Shown here in pieces: positions 41,810 through 51,613 of a DNA stretch of 64,000 nucleotides. The stretch covers positions 62,001 through 126,000 of the forward strand of contig NZ_JAQITB010000004.1 of NCBI RefSeq assembly GCF_028618515.1, read 5' to 3'. Position 1 is the first letter of the stretch, and every line of letters starts with the position of its first letter. Source of the stretch: Bartonella sp. ML69XJBT. Its GTDB lineage: Bacteria > Pseudomonadota > Alphaproteobacteria > Rhizobiales > Rhizobiaceae. Both the position numbers and the translations under genes were made by a program. The notes beneath the pieces were generated by a model. The model did not search any database. It saw only the letters and a list, made by a program, of their open reading frames with translations, and was not told where the DNA came from.

Positions 41810-43795
41810 TTAATCACGTGAAAGAGCAACAACAGGATCAAGCCGTGAAGCTTGTCGTGCGGGCGAAAAGCCAAAACATATCCCAATGAGAGTTGAAAAA
41901 GTAAGAGATATGATAATTGAATCCATTGTATAAACCAAGTGGATAGGCGCCTTAAAGAGCAAAAACAAACCACCGATAGAAAGCCCAAAGAGGATTCCCA
42001 AACCACCGCCAATAACACAAACCAAAACTGCTTCAATGAGAAATTGCTGCAAAATATCACTTTGGCGCGCGCCCACTGCCATACGCACCCCAATTTCATT
42101 AATTCGCTCAGAAACAGTGACGAGCATAATATTCATCACTCCAATACCACCCACAATCAATGAGATAGCAGCAATAGAAGAGACTAAAAGCGTTAAGATA
42201 TGCGTACTTTCCATGATACGCTCACGAAAGAACTCTGAATTTCGAATGAAGAAATCTTCTCCACCATGGCGCATAGTAAGAAAGCGTTTTACCATCTTTT
42301 CTGCTAAATGTGAATCGACATTATCAGCAATTTTAATCGTAATTGCCCGAACTTGTGTCGTTCCAAGTAAACGCGTTTGCACGGTTGTATAAGGCAAATA
42401 CATCTGCAACGTACTTGAAATGCCTCCTCCCATATGTTGCGGATCGACCACCCCAACAATACGTACAGGAACACTTCCCACATGAACGACTTTTCCAATG
42501 GGACTCTCACGACTATGAGGAAAAAGTACAGCAACTGCTTCTTTTTCGATCACCAGATCCACAGCTCTCTCACGCACACTATTCCGATCAAACAATCTCC
42601 CTTGAACAGCTTTAAGTCCTTGTGTCTGAAAATATTGTTCTCCCACCCCAGCAATAACAGCATTGGCTTTAACGGCACCAGAACGTACAATAGAGCTTGT
42701 TGAAAGTTGAGGTGTTACACCAGCAACATAGGGTAATCCCGAAAAAGCTTCTGCATCTGCTTCCACCAAACTTGTTATTTTGTCTGCTTGTGGATCAGAG
42801 AGGCTTTTCCCCGGCAAAATAGTTAATGTACTGGAACCCAGACTTTTAAAATTGTCCATAATTTTTTCCCGCGTACCATTACCCAAAGCCACCATAGCAA
42901 TAATCGCGCCAATACCGATAATCACCCCGAGCATTGTCAAAAAAGTTCGCATTCGGTGGGCGTTCATTGCCAACAAGGCCATCACAAATGCCTCACGAAA
43001 CCGTTCAGCAAAAGAACGAAAAACCCCCATTGTTTTTTGCTCTTTTAGATTTTGTTTTTCCTGAAGAGATTGGGTATTTCTTTTTGTTTTCGCACCCTTT
43101 GACACATTGTCCGCAATAATTTCACCATCACTGAGTTCGATAATACGCTCTGCTCTTTCAGCTATCTGCATATCATGCGTTACGATGATAATGGTGCGTC
43201 CTTCTTGATGAAGCTCATCTAAAATACGCAACACTTCTTGACCACTCTGTTTATCTAATGCACCGGTTGGTTCATCAGCAAGAATGACCTCTGCATTATT
43301 CATCAGGGCACGAGCAATAGAGACACGTTGTTGTTGACCACCTGAGAGTTGATTGGGACGATGATTTATCCGATCTCCCATGCCTAAGCGTTTTAAAAGC
43401 TCCCCTGCACGTTTTTTTCTTAAACTTGGTGCACATCCTGCATAAATAGCTGGAATTTCAACATTGCCAAGCGCCGTTAATTCATTAAGCAGATGATAGC
43501 GCTGGAAAATAAATCCAAAATGATTGCGCCGCAAAGCGGACAATTCATCAGCAGAAAGGATAGCTGTTTCTTTTCCTGAAATCCAATAACGGCCAGAACT
43601 TGGTCGATCAAGACAACCCAAAATATTCATCAAGGTGGATTTTCCTGAACCCGAAGCGCCCACAATCGCCACCATTTCACCACGCTTAATGGTAAGATTG
43701 ATATCTTTCAAAATAGTAACAAATGTCTCACCGGTGGGAAACTCGCGCACAACATTTTCTAAAACGAGGACAGCTTCTGCTTGCTCTGCTTTCAT
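41810..43795 (-). CDS. macB: MacB-type ABC efflux transporter
   Basis: Fused ATPase-permease of 661 residues. Walker A GASGSGKST is at about 45-53, the signature LSGGQQQRVSIARAL at about 148-162 and Walker B ILADEPTGA after it. The MacB permease has one helix near 285, a large periplasmic domain (about 310-530) and three C-terminal helices, ending in the family segment FGFSPARQASRLDPV. MacB is a mechanotransmitting pump for macrolides, toxins or lipid-like substrates, working with MacA and an outer-membrane channel. Both partners are encoded just upstream. The actual substrate is unknown. Confidence 0.93.
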   Translation of the reverse strand: MKAEQAEAVLVLENVVREFPTGETFVTILKDINLTIKRGEMVAIVGASGSGKSTLMNILGCLDRPSSGRYWISGKETAILSADELSALRRNHFGFIFQRYHLLNELTALGNVEIPAIYAGCAPSLRKKRAGELLKRLGMGDRINHRPNQLSGGQQQRVSIARALMNNAEVILADEPTGALDKQSGQEVLRILDELHQEGRTIIIVTHDMQIAERAERIIELSDGEIIADNVSKGAKTKRNTQSLQEKQNLKEQKTMGVFRSFAERFREAFVMALLAMNAHRMRTFLTMLGVIIGIGAIIAMVALGNGTREKIMDNFKSLGSSTLTILPGKSLSDPQADKITSLVEADAEAFSGLPYVAGVTPQLSTSSIVRSGAVKANAVIAGVGEQYFQTQGLKAVQGRLFDRNSVRERAVDLVIEKEAVAVLFPHSRESPIGKVVHVGSVPVRIVGVVDPQHMGGGISSTLQMYLPYTTVQTRLLGTTQVRAITIKIADNVDSHLAEKMVKRFLTMRHGGEDFFIRNSEFFRERIMESTHILTLLVSSIAAISLIVGGIGVMNIMLVTVSERINEIGVRMAVGARQSDILQQFLIEAVLVCVIGGGLGILFGLSIGGLFLLFKAPIHLVYTMDSIIISLTFSTLIGICFGFSPARQASRLDPVVALSRD

Positions 43796-43798
43796 GCT

Positions 43799-45022
43799 TT
43801 AGCTCTCATCTTCATTATGTTCACCAGGAATATTTGGCATCACTCCATCACTCGAACCTGTGATAACCACATCCCCCTCCTTAAGCCCTGAAACAATCTC
43901 TGCCATCACTTTATTATTAAGCCCCACGGTCACTTGTTTTGCCACCACTTTATCTTTCTCTTCCAAGACAGAGACCCATGCTGTACGTTCTTTTGTCTCA
44001 TCCCGCAAAGCATCACTTGGAGCCAACAAAACGTTCTGAGCTCGCCCTAAGATAATATGAACTTGTGCCGTCATATAGGTCCGCAAAAAATTATCGGCAT
44101 TATCCACATGCACCACCCCATTATAATAGATAGCCGATGATATCAGAGCGCTCGACCCTCCCACCATACCAGGATTAATACTCACATCAGCGCGAATTTC
44201 CTCAGGAGCCGGATCTACCCTTTCTAACACCCCCTCATAACGACGTTGTGAATTGCCCAAAACCGTAAAATACAAAGGTTGTCCTGCATGAACTTTCAAA
44301 ATATCAGCTTCTGAAATTTGTGCTTTTATTGTCATTTTTGACAAATCACCCAAAATAACAATCGTTGGTGCTGACTGAACCGCATTAACATTTTGCCCTT
44401 CCTCCACAACGGTTGCTAACACTGTTCCCGCTGAAGGAGCCGTCACTCTGGTATATCCTAAATTGACCTCTGCACTATCTACATCAATTTGTGCTTGTAC
44501 AATTTGCTGGCGGAGCTGAGCAATTTGCGCCTCGCGTATTTTTACTTGTGTTGTAGCATCATCGAGATTTGCCCGTGAAGTCGCATGTGACTTGATCATT
44601 TCTTTCTGACGCTCTAAATTTTTCTGTGCAAGGGAAAGGTAAGCTTCTTGTTCCACTAAATTCGCATAATAATGCGATAATGCTGCCTTTTTTCTTTTCA
44701 GATCATTTTCCTGGTCTGTAGGATCAATTTCCGCTAAAAGATCACCTTCTTTGACAACACTACCAGGAACAACACGCATAGATACCACACGCCCCGTTGC
44801 ACGTGCACCAACAGCCACCAACCGATAAGGGCGCACAAGACCAGAAGCCAAAACACTTTCCTCGATATCACCACGCTTCACCACTGCTGTCATATAAACT
44901 GGTGTTGATGTTCCAAAAAAAACAGAACGCAACCATAATAAGATGATAAGGAATATAACAGTTAAAAAGAAAGACAGTTTTTTACGTTTTATAATGAAAT
45001 TTTTGATGAAACCTTTTTTCAT
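43799..45022 (-). CDS. macA: MacA-type periplasmic adaptor
   Basis: Membrane fusion protein of 407 residues. An N-terminal membrane anchor (FFLTVIFLIILLWL, about 18-31) precedes the lipoyl, coiled-coil hairpin (about 105-190) and beta-barrel domains. GYTRVTAPSAGTVLATVVEEG is the second lipoyl half (broken here only by listing). The ATG overlaps the stop of the outer-membrane gene by 4 bp, and macB starts 3 bp after its stop. It connects MacB to the outer-membrane channel and stimulates its ATPase in studied systems. Confidence 0.92.
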   Translation of the reverse strand: MKKGFIKNFIIKRKKLSFFLTVIFLIILLWLRSVFFGTSTPVYMTAVVKRGDIEESVLASGLVRPYRLVAVGARATGRVVSMRVVPGSVVKEGDLLAEIDPTDQENDLKRKKAALSHYYANLVEQEAYLSLAQKNLERQKEMIKSHATSRANLDDATTQVKIREAQIAQLRQQIVQAQIDVDSAEVNLGYTRVTAPSAGTVLATVVEEGQNVNAVQSAPTIVILGDLSKMTIKAQISEADILKVHAGQPLYFTVLGNSQRRYEGVLERVDPAPEEIRADVSINPGMVGGSSALISSAIYYNGVVHVDNADNFLRTYMTAQVHIILGRAQNVLLAPSDALRDETKERTAWVSVLEEKDKVVAKQVTVGLNNKVMAEIVSGLKEGDVVITGSSDGVMPNIPGEHNEDES

Positions 45023-46512
45023 TTCCCTACCTTTGTACGCGTACGTGGTACACCATCAACAACTTCTGGACGTGACACATCAACAACACCATCCCATCCA
45101 CCACCCAACGCCTTCATCAGCGCGATATATTGAGTAACCAAAGTAATACGACTATCGTTAAGCGCTATTTGCGCAGAATAATAAGAGCGATTAGCATTTA
45201 ACAATTCAAGAAAACTGGTATTTCCATTTTCAAACAGGCTGCGTGAAAGTTGTAAAGAACGCCAAGAAGCCTTATTTGCAACGATCAACTTTTCTAAACG
45301 CTGATGTTCTTTGGTCAATCTTACCAACGCATTTTCCACATCTTCTAACGCTGTCAACACAGCAGCCCGATACGCAACGAAAGCCTGATCACGCTGTGCA
45401 CGTGCAACCGCCACAGAAGCCATAATCTGCCCCCCATTAAACAAAGGCAAACGAAGACCTGGTCCAAAAGACCAGCCAATCGTTGAAGCCTTCCATAATT
45501 GATTAATTGTCTCTGCTGCTGTCGAAATACTACCGGTTAAAGTAAGTGATGGATAGAGATCTGCTTCACGTTGACCAATACGTGCTGTTGCTTGTGCATA
45601 TTGGCGCTCAACCCGTCGCAAATCCGGACGGGTTAACAAAATATCCGCTGGAATTCCTGCTGGTATTGGCCATTTTGGTTGCGGAATTTTGGCATGTTTG
45701 GCATTTTTCTGTAAAAGATCCTGCAAAGCTGTAGGCACACGCCCAATTAAAACAGAAAGGCGATGAATGCTCATAGACAAATTCGCTTCCATCTGTGATA
45801 TATCTGCTTCTGTATTGGCCACTTGTGCCTCTGCATTTGAAACATCAAGCTCTGAAGCATCACCAGCCGTTAATTTGCTCCGTATTAATTCGTATGTTTT
45901 ACGCTGTGATGCAGCAATTTCCCGTACAATCAACAACTTTTGTTGCCACCCACGGACTTGAACATAATTTGTTGCCACATCTCCCAAAAGCACTACCATG
46001 GTATCACGCATATCTTCCACAGTTGCTTCAAAGCTATAACGTGCAGCTTCAACTGCTCGCTTGTGTCCACCAAAAAAATCAAGCTCCCAGCTCGCATCAA
46101 AACCATTATGATATTGGTTGAAATTTTTGTTTAAAACCGTAACAGATCCGCCACTATTACGCGTTCCTGAAAATGAATTTGTCATACTTGGCAAAAGAGA
46201 TCCAACCGTTTGCTCTAAACTAGCACGCGCCTCACGAATTCGTGCCTTGGCAACAGCAATACTATTATTTCCAGAAATTGCCTCATTAATTAATGCATTC
46301 AAAACAGGATCATTTAAACGCCGCCACCATCCAGCAAGAGTAACCGTACGCCCTGAAATCTGCCCAGACTGTTGTCCCCAATTTTCTGGAACACGAAAAG
46401 ATGTTTTACGGTAATTAGGACCAACCATACATCCTGATAATATAAAAAAACACAATAAAACACTATAGAGTAATCTGTTAGAAATAACCCCTTTGAGATT
46501 TCTGATATACAT
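45019..46512 (-). CDS. Outer-membrane efflux lipoprotein (NodT/OprM family)
   Basis: TolC-like channel of 497 residues with a lipoprotein signal. The lipobox LSGC has its cysteine at C28, followed by MVGPNYRK, the usual start of the NodT subgroup. Two repeats of the OEP domain follow, with RPDLRRVERQYAQA and LPLFNGGQ as landmarks. GGGAGAC lies upstream of the ATG. It is the first gene of the three-gene operon with macA and macB, giving a complete tripartite pump. Confidence 0.92.
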   Translation of the reverse strand: MYIRNLKGVISNRLLYSVLLCFFILSGCMVGPNYRKTSFRVPENWGQQSGQISGRTVTLAGWWRRLNDPVLNALINEAISGNNSIAVAKARIREARASLEQTVGSLLPSMTNSFSGTRNSGGSVTVLNKNFNQYHNGFDASWELDFFGGHKRAVEAARYSFEATVEDMRDTMVVLLGDVATNYVQVRGWQQKLLIVREIAASQRKTYELIRSKLTAGDASELDVSNAEAQVANTEADISQMEANLSMSIHRLSVLIGRVPTALQDLLQKNAKHAKIPQPKWPIPAGIPADILLTRPDLRRVERQYAQATARIGQREADLYPSLTLTGSISTAAETINQLWKASTIGWSFGPGLRLPLFNGGQIMASVAVARAQRDQAFVAYRAAVLTALEDVENALVRLTKEHQRLEKLIVANKASWRSLQLSRSLFENGNTSFLELLNANRSYYSAQIALNDSRITLVTQYIALMKALGGGWDGVVDVSRPEVVDGVPRTRTKVGK

Positions 46513-46572
46513 CTAGTCTCCCATATTTCTTCAGAATCAATAATAATATTAATATTTTATTTACTTGTTATT

Positions 46573-47388
46573 TCAAAATTGGCGTGAAAAATCAAATACA
46601 GTTTGTACTGGAACATGATCTGAAGGTTGTTTCCAGCCCCGTGCATCACGAAAAATGGAAAGATCCGCAACAAACGGAGCTAAATCTGGAGAAGACCAGA
46701 TATGGTCAAGCCGCCGTCCCCGATCAGCAAGTGCCCAATCGCGTGCACGATAACTCCACCATGTGTAAAGCTTAGCAGGAACAGGAATATGCATACGCAT
46801 AAGATCCACCCACCCACCTTGATGGCATAAGGCTTGTAACCGTTCCGTTTCAATGGGGGTATGACTTACGACCTTCAACAACTGTTGATGAGACCACACA
46901 TCCTCTGCCAAAGGAGCAATATTCAAATCACCCAGCAAAAGAGAAGAAAGACCATCTCCTTGATCAGCGCGAATAGCAGACATTTCTTCTAAAAAGTCAA
47001 GTTTATGACGGAATTTTTCATTCACCTTAGCGTCAGGCACATCTCCCCCTGCAGGAACATAAAAATTATGAATCCGCATGCTTTTGCCATAAGCTTCAAC
47101 AATGACCGAAAGATAACGACAATCTTGTTTTTGACAAAAGGAACGCTTTTCCACCTTTTTAAAAGGCAAACGCGAAACAATTGCCACGCCGTTGTAAGAT
47201 TTTTGTCCACTCAATAGGATATACTTATATCCGGCTGCTTTAAAAGCCTCCACTGGAAATAAAGCATCCGGGCATTTTGTTTCCTGTAAACATAAAATAT
47301 CAATAGAAAAGAGTTGCAAATACTGCAAAACCTGTGCAAGACGCAAACGGATAGAATTAATATTCCAAGTTGCAATACGAAAGACCAT
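46573..47388 (-). CDS. xthA: Exodeoxyribonuclease III (XthA-type AP endonuclease)
   Basis: Endonuclease/exonuclease/phosphatase fold, 271 residues. RIATWNINSIR, DILCLQETKCPD, LLLGDLNIAP and the end segment QPSDHVPV are the metal and catalytic motifs. It cuts abasic sites and trims 3' ends in base excision repair. ATG at 47388 gives the usual length. The frame is open to a GTG at 47418 that overlaps the lolA stop, which may be used for coupling. The neighbour order ftsK-lolA-xthA is conserved in Rhizobiales. Confidence 0.93.
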   Translation of the reverse strand: MVFRIATWNINSIRLRLAQVLQYLQLFSIDILCLQETKCPDALFPVEAFKAAGYKYILLSGQKSYNGVAIVSRLPFKKVEKRSFCQKQDCRYLSVIVEAYGKSMRIHNFYVPAGGDVPDAKVNEKFRHKLDFLEEMSAIRADQGDGLSSLLLGDLNIAPLAEDVWSHQQLLKVVSHTPIETERLQALCHQGGWVDLMRMHIPVPAKLYTWWSYRARDWALADRGRRLDHIWSSPDLAPFVADLSIFRDARGWKQPSDHVPVQTVFDFSRQF

Positions 47389-47417
47389 CTGTTTCAATTC
47401 CAATGAGGTACAACGCA

Positions 47418-48041
47418 CTATTTATTCGAGGGAAGTGTAAACATCCCATCAGCGAATCTAACGCCGGTGCGTACATTCATGACTTGAACAGTGGTCTCCA
47501 AATTTTGCTGATCAACAATTGTCCATTGCCGTAAAGCCGCGTTTTTAGAATCAAAAACCATTCTTATTTGCCCTGCTCCCATGCTTTTATCCCGCAGAAC
47601 AATTGTCACTGCGCCTGGATCTTCACGAAATGCCAACAAACGCCCTGATGATATATTAATTTTATCGTCTAACAGAAACTTCATTGGCGTTTGAGAAAGT
47701 TGTGAAAAGTTCCAAGTATTCAGTGCACGATTATTAATTCCTATGAATTGTCCATCTACAATGATCTGTAAAGGTATTTTTTTATAAATAAAACGAATTT
47801 TTCCTGGACGCTCTAAATAAAACGTTCCCTGAGACATTTTTCCTTTCGGACTAAACTGAATAAAATCCCCTGTCATTGTTTTAATTGCTGCAAAATAATT
47901 CACAACATTCTGCGCCCTTGCTACCTTATTGGAAGCCACTTTATTGTATGATTGCGAAAAAGCAGGAAAAGTTAAGCACAAAAAGACAATAATTCCAACA
48001 AACCTAAAGCTTCCTCTTTGTTGCAAAAAAGACGTTTTCAT
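47418..48041 (-). CDS. lolA: LolA-like outer-membrane lipoprotein carrier protein
   Basis: Periplasmic protein of 207 residues with a Sec signal peptide (GIIVFLCLTFPAFS before QSYNK). The body has the LolA pattern MTGDFIQFSPKGKMSQGTFY, LERPGKIRF, then repeated beta strands. It should ferry lipoproteins from the LolCDE complex to the outer membrane. ATG at 48041 with GGGAG is chosen over a start eight codons upstream. It is followed immediately by xthA. Confidence 0.87.
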   Translation of the reverse strand: MKTSFLQQRGSFRFVGIIVFLCLTFPAFSQSYNKVASNKVARAQNVVNYFAAIKTMTGDFIQFSPKGKMSQGTFYLERPGKIRFIYKKIPLQIIVDGQFIGINNRALNTWNFSQLSQTPMKFLLDDKINISSGRLLAFREDPGAVTIVLRDKSMGAGQIRMVFDSKNAALRQWTIVDQQNLETTVQVMNVRTGVRFADGMFTLPSNK

Positions 48042-48094
48042 AAACAATGCTCCCAAGCAATACACATTCGTTTTATCATGAAGGTGTCAATAAA

Positions 48095-48560
48095 TACCCT
48101 TCTCTAAAAGAAAAAGATATTGTTTTAAAAGACTATCAAAAGATTTATTTCAAAAGCGTTCTTTTGGGGCAGTCACCAAAACTTCCCGTTTTCCCATATG
48201 ATTTGCAGCACTAATAATACCTTCTTCTTCCATCCGCTCAATCCATGAAGCAGCACGGTTATAGTCAATTCCTAAACGGCCTTGAAGATAAGAAGTTGAA
48301 GCTTTACGATCACGAAGAACAATGGCAACCGCTTGACTATAAGGATCATCTGCACAAGAAGAACTCACCGATGCATCCGCACTCTTCTTGCCAATCTTCT
48401 CTGTACATTCCCCAAACAATCCAACGTCCCTTGAGTTTCTGAATCCATTAAAACTTCCCCCTCCCCATATAATGTGCCGCCCCAATAATATCCTCTACTT
48501 CCATACATCCAATGAATAATGTAGCATGGATTATAACCAATGCTCAACGGAAAATGAAAG
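48095..48560 (-). pseudogene. Two decayed copies of the ftsK 3' end
   Basis: Copy 1 (48095-48420) reads SSCADDPYSQAVAIVLRDRK, then RLGIDYNRAASWIERMEEEG and GKREVLV, close to the ftsK gamma domain, with only a few changes. It still forms an open frame (48150-48485) but with no credible start. Copy 2 (48450-48560) is more worn (CCCCAATAATATCCTCTACT, GGATTATAACCAATGC). DNA around 48590-48665 also resembles the lolA start region, so the duplicated unit spanned the ftsK-lolA junction. Confidence 0.85.
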
Positions 48561-48719
48561 AGCAAAAAACATGATTATTACGAACATAAATGCTTTTTTC
48601 AGTCATAAAAAACGTTTTTATAAATTCTCATAAGCAACAGCTATTTCCTTTATGTGATTATAAATCCCCTCTCTAAAAGAAAAAGGTATTATTTTAAAAG
48701 ACTATCACAAGATTTTATC

Positions 48720-51155
48720 TCAAAAGCGTTCTTCTTCAGCAGGTACCAAAATTTCCCGTTTCCCCGCATGATTTGCAGCACTAATAATACCTTCTTCTTC
48801 CATCCGTTCAATCAATGAAGCCGCACGGTTATAACCAATTCCTAGACGGCGTTGAATATAAGAAGTTGAAGCTTTACGATCACGTAGAACAACTGCAACA
48901 GCTTGGCTATAAGGATCATCTGCACAAGAAGAAGTCAACGATGCATCCGCCTCATTTTCTGCGGTCTCTTGAGTAATGGTCTCTAAATAATCAGGAAGGG
49001 CTTGTGCTTTGAGATGCATGACAACCTGCTCCACTTCATCATCAGCCACAAAAGGTCCATGAACACGCTGGACACGTCCTCCGCCCATCATGAACAGCAT
49101 ATCGCCTTGTCCTAACAACTGCTCAGCACCCTGTTCGCCAAGAATTGTTCGACTGTCGATTTTTGAACTGACAGAAAAAGAAATGCGTGTTGGAAAATTA
49201 GCTTTAATAGTCCCCGTAATCACATCCACCGAAGGACGCTGTGTTGCCATAATGACATGGATACCAGCAGCACGTGCCATTTGTGCCAAACGTTGAACTG
49301 CTCCTTCAATATCTTTGCCGGCAACCATCATTAAATCAGCCATTTCATCAATAATAACAACAATATAGGGCATAGGACTAAAATCAAGTGTTTCCGTTTC
49401 ATAAAGGGGCTCACCAGTCTCATGATCAAATCCCACTTGAACTGTACGCGTCATTGTTTCCCCTTGATTTTTTGCCTCCTTAAGACGTGCATTAAATCCA
49501 TCAATATTACGAACGCTCAGTTTAGACATTTTGCTGTAACGTTCTTCCATTTCACGAACAGCCCATTTCAGCGCAATCACTGCTTTTTTCGGATCTGTCA
49601 CCACAGGTGTTAACAAATGAGGAATGCCATCATAAACCGAAAGTTCAAGCATTTTCGGATCCACCATGATGAGGCGGCATTGTTCAGGTGTCATACGGTA
49701 AAGAAGTGATAAAATCATGGTATTAATGGCAACAGACTTTCCTGATCCCGTTGTACCTGCCACCAAAAGATGTGGCATTTTTGCTAAATCTGCGATAACC
49801 GTCTCACCCCCGATTGTCTTACCCAAAGCAAGTCCCAGTTTTGCTTTGCTCTCAACAAATTCTTGCGCTTGTAACATTTCTCGTAAATAAACCATCTCAC
49901 GCTTCGCATTGGGCAATTCTATGCCAATGACATTACGTCCTGGTACCACAGCAACACGCGCTGAAATGGCACGCATTGAACGTGCAATATCATCTGCCAA
50001 ACCAATAATACGGGAAGACTTAATACCGGCTGCTGGTTCAAATTCATACAAAGTGACCACAGGACCAGGGCGCGCATCAATAATTCTTCCCTTAACACCA
50101 AAATCTAACAAGACCCTCTCAAGTTCCTGAGAATTGACTTTTAAGACAGCAGGAGAAAGTTTTGCATCTCGAACAGACGGTGGTGGAACCGAAAGATAAT
50201 CTAAATGTGGAAGAAGAAAACCACCATTTGAAGAAGCCGTTAAAGGTTTCACAACACGGCTTTTAACAGGAGAAATAGACGCCTTCTTCTGATTTTCTTG
50301 ATATTTTGTTTTTTCATCGCCAAAAATTGGTTCAATGCGATCCAAAGACTTTTCTTGTCTCTTAGAGCGACTTTTTCGAGAAAAAAGGCGAAAAAAACGC
50401 GCTTGTAAAAAATAAAAAAGATGGAAAACAGCACCCAAAGTTGTCACAAAAAAACCATGGTGCACCCTCTCTGCTCCCTGTTCTGTATCTTCTAATACAT
50501 CGAAGAGAGGATCAACAGTTTCGTTTTTGTGGATATTTTTTACTTTTCTTTTCTTTCTCTGGCGCCGCCATACTACATTACCCGCAAAAGCAGCCATGAA
50601 AAAACCCAAAACAAGCACAACAAACCCCAACAGTACATTCTGAACAGGAGAAAGAAAAACAGGAAAAATAGAATAAACAACACTTAAAACTTTATCGCCC
50701 AAAACCCCACCCAAGCCCATAGGCAATGGCCAATATGTAAAAGAAGCAACAGGGGTCATAAGGGCAAAAGAAATTAAAAAACAAATTGTTGATAACACCC
50801 ACAAAAAAAGGCGAAAAATCAAATTATAAATATTCTTTTGCGCCAACAAAAGAAACGACCAAAATAACAGTGGCAACAACACACCAAGACCCGCCAAACC
50901 AAAAAACTGCATGACAAAATCTGAAAAAATTGCCCCTGGCCATCCCATAAAATTTGTAATTTTATTTGTACTTGCATGCGTTAACGAAGGATCTGCAGCA
51001 TTCCACGTTGCCAAAGCCAAAACACAAAAAAGAATGAAGCCCAAAAGTCCAAGCCCAATGAAAACACCAATTTGGCGCAAAAACATTTCAATGAGCCGTG
51101 AACTGTAAGATTTTTGCGCTTCTAATGAATCATAGGGAGAAGAACTTTGATGCAT
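48720..51155 (-). CDS. ftsK: DNA translocase FtsK
   Basis: Chromosome segregation motor of 811 residues. Four or five membrane helices lie in the first 200 residues and a charged linker at about 200-300. The RecA-like motor domain carries AGTTGSGKS (about 473-481) and IVVIIDEMADLMM. The C-terminal winged-helix gamma domain (QAVAVVLRDRKAST to the end) reads KOPS sites and activates XerD. All parts are present. The gene is oriented with lolA and xthA. Confidence 0.96.
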   Translation of the reverse strand: MHQSSSPYDSLEAQKSYSSRLIEMFLRQIGVFIGLGLLGFILFCVLALATWNAADPSLTHASTNKITNFMGWPGAIFSDFVMQFFGLAGLGVLLPLLFWSFLLLAQKNIYNLIFRLFLWVLSTICFLISFALMTPVASFTYWPLPMGLGGVLGDKVLSVVYSIFPVFLSPVQNVLLGFVVLVLGFFMAAFAGNVVWRRQRKKRKVKNIHKNETVDPLFDVLEDTEQGAERVHHGFFVTTLGAVFHLFYFLQARFFRLFSRKSRSKRQEKSLDRIEPIFGDEKTKYQENQKKASISPVKSRVVKPLTASSNGGFLLPHLDYLSVPPPSVRDAKLSPAVLKVNSQELERVLLDFGVKGRIIDARPGPVVTLYEFEPAAGIKSSRIIGLADDIARSMRAISARVAVVPGRNVIGIELPNAKREMVYLREMLQAQEFVESKAKLGLALGKTIGGETVIADLAKMPHLLVAGTTGSGKSVAINTMILSLLYRMTPEQCRLIMVDPKMLELSVYDGIPHLLTPVVTDPKKAVIALKWAVREMEERYSKMSKLSVRNIDGFNARLKEAKNQGETMTRTVQVGFDHETGEPLYETETLDFSPMPYIVVIIDEMADLMMVAGKDIEGAVQRLAQMARAAGIHVIMATQRPSVDVITGTIKANFPTRISFSVSSKIDSRTILGEQGAEQLLGQGDMLFMMGGGRVQRVHGPFVADDEVEQVVMHLKAQALPDYLETITQETAENEADASLTSSCADDPYSQAVAVVLRDRKASTSYIQRRLGIGYNRAASLIERMEEEGIISAANHAGKREILVPAEEERF

Positions 51156-51613
51156 CTCTCAATTCCAAATACAAAACCTTCACATTAAAGAGTTGTAAAA
51201 TTATGACCGCAAAATACTAATACAGTTTTAACCATCATAATCATAACAATTTCCTACTTTGTAGGACCATCAGACCTTCTCCTTTAAAGGGTGATACTAA
51301 AACACATCATGCCCATTAAAAAGAGAGTGCTATCGCTGTTTGATTTCAGTTTTCTTTTGCATCAACTAAGTATACAAATAGAGAAGTATAAAATTAACCA
51401 GAATATTCAGGGTACGATTTGCTCAATGAAACTATGAAGTAAATTACACGGATGATTATCAAAAGGTATACACCTAAGAATATCCTACCTATTTCACAGA
51501 TCGGTGCACGTCAAAGATCCTAGTTCTTTAAAGTAAAGAGGACGTTAAAATATTGTAGAAAAAAGAATGTTAAAAAAAGATATCCTTATTTAAAAACAAA
51601 TAAACTGCCAACA
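51156..51613. other. Divergent promoter region between ftsK and the hydroxylase gene
   Basis: About 460 bp, AT-rich, no gene or repeat recognised. Confidence 0.5.

Noticed and set aside
48150-48485. 111-codon frame resembling the FtsK C-terminus, as a possible independent gamma-domain gene
   Set aside because: It is a direct repeat of the ftsK end with no ribosome binding site, an unrelated N-terminal extension and a further decayed copy alongside. Duplication debris explains it better.
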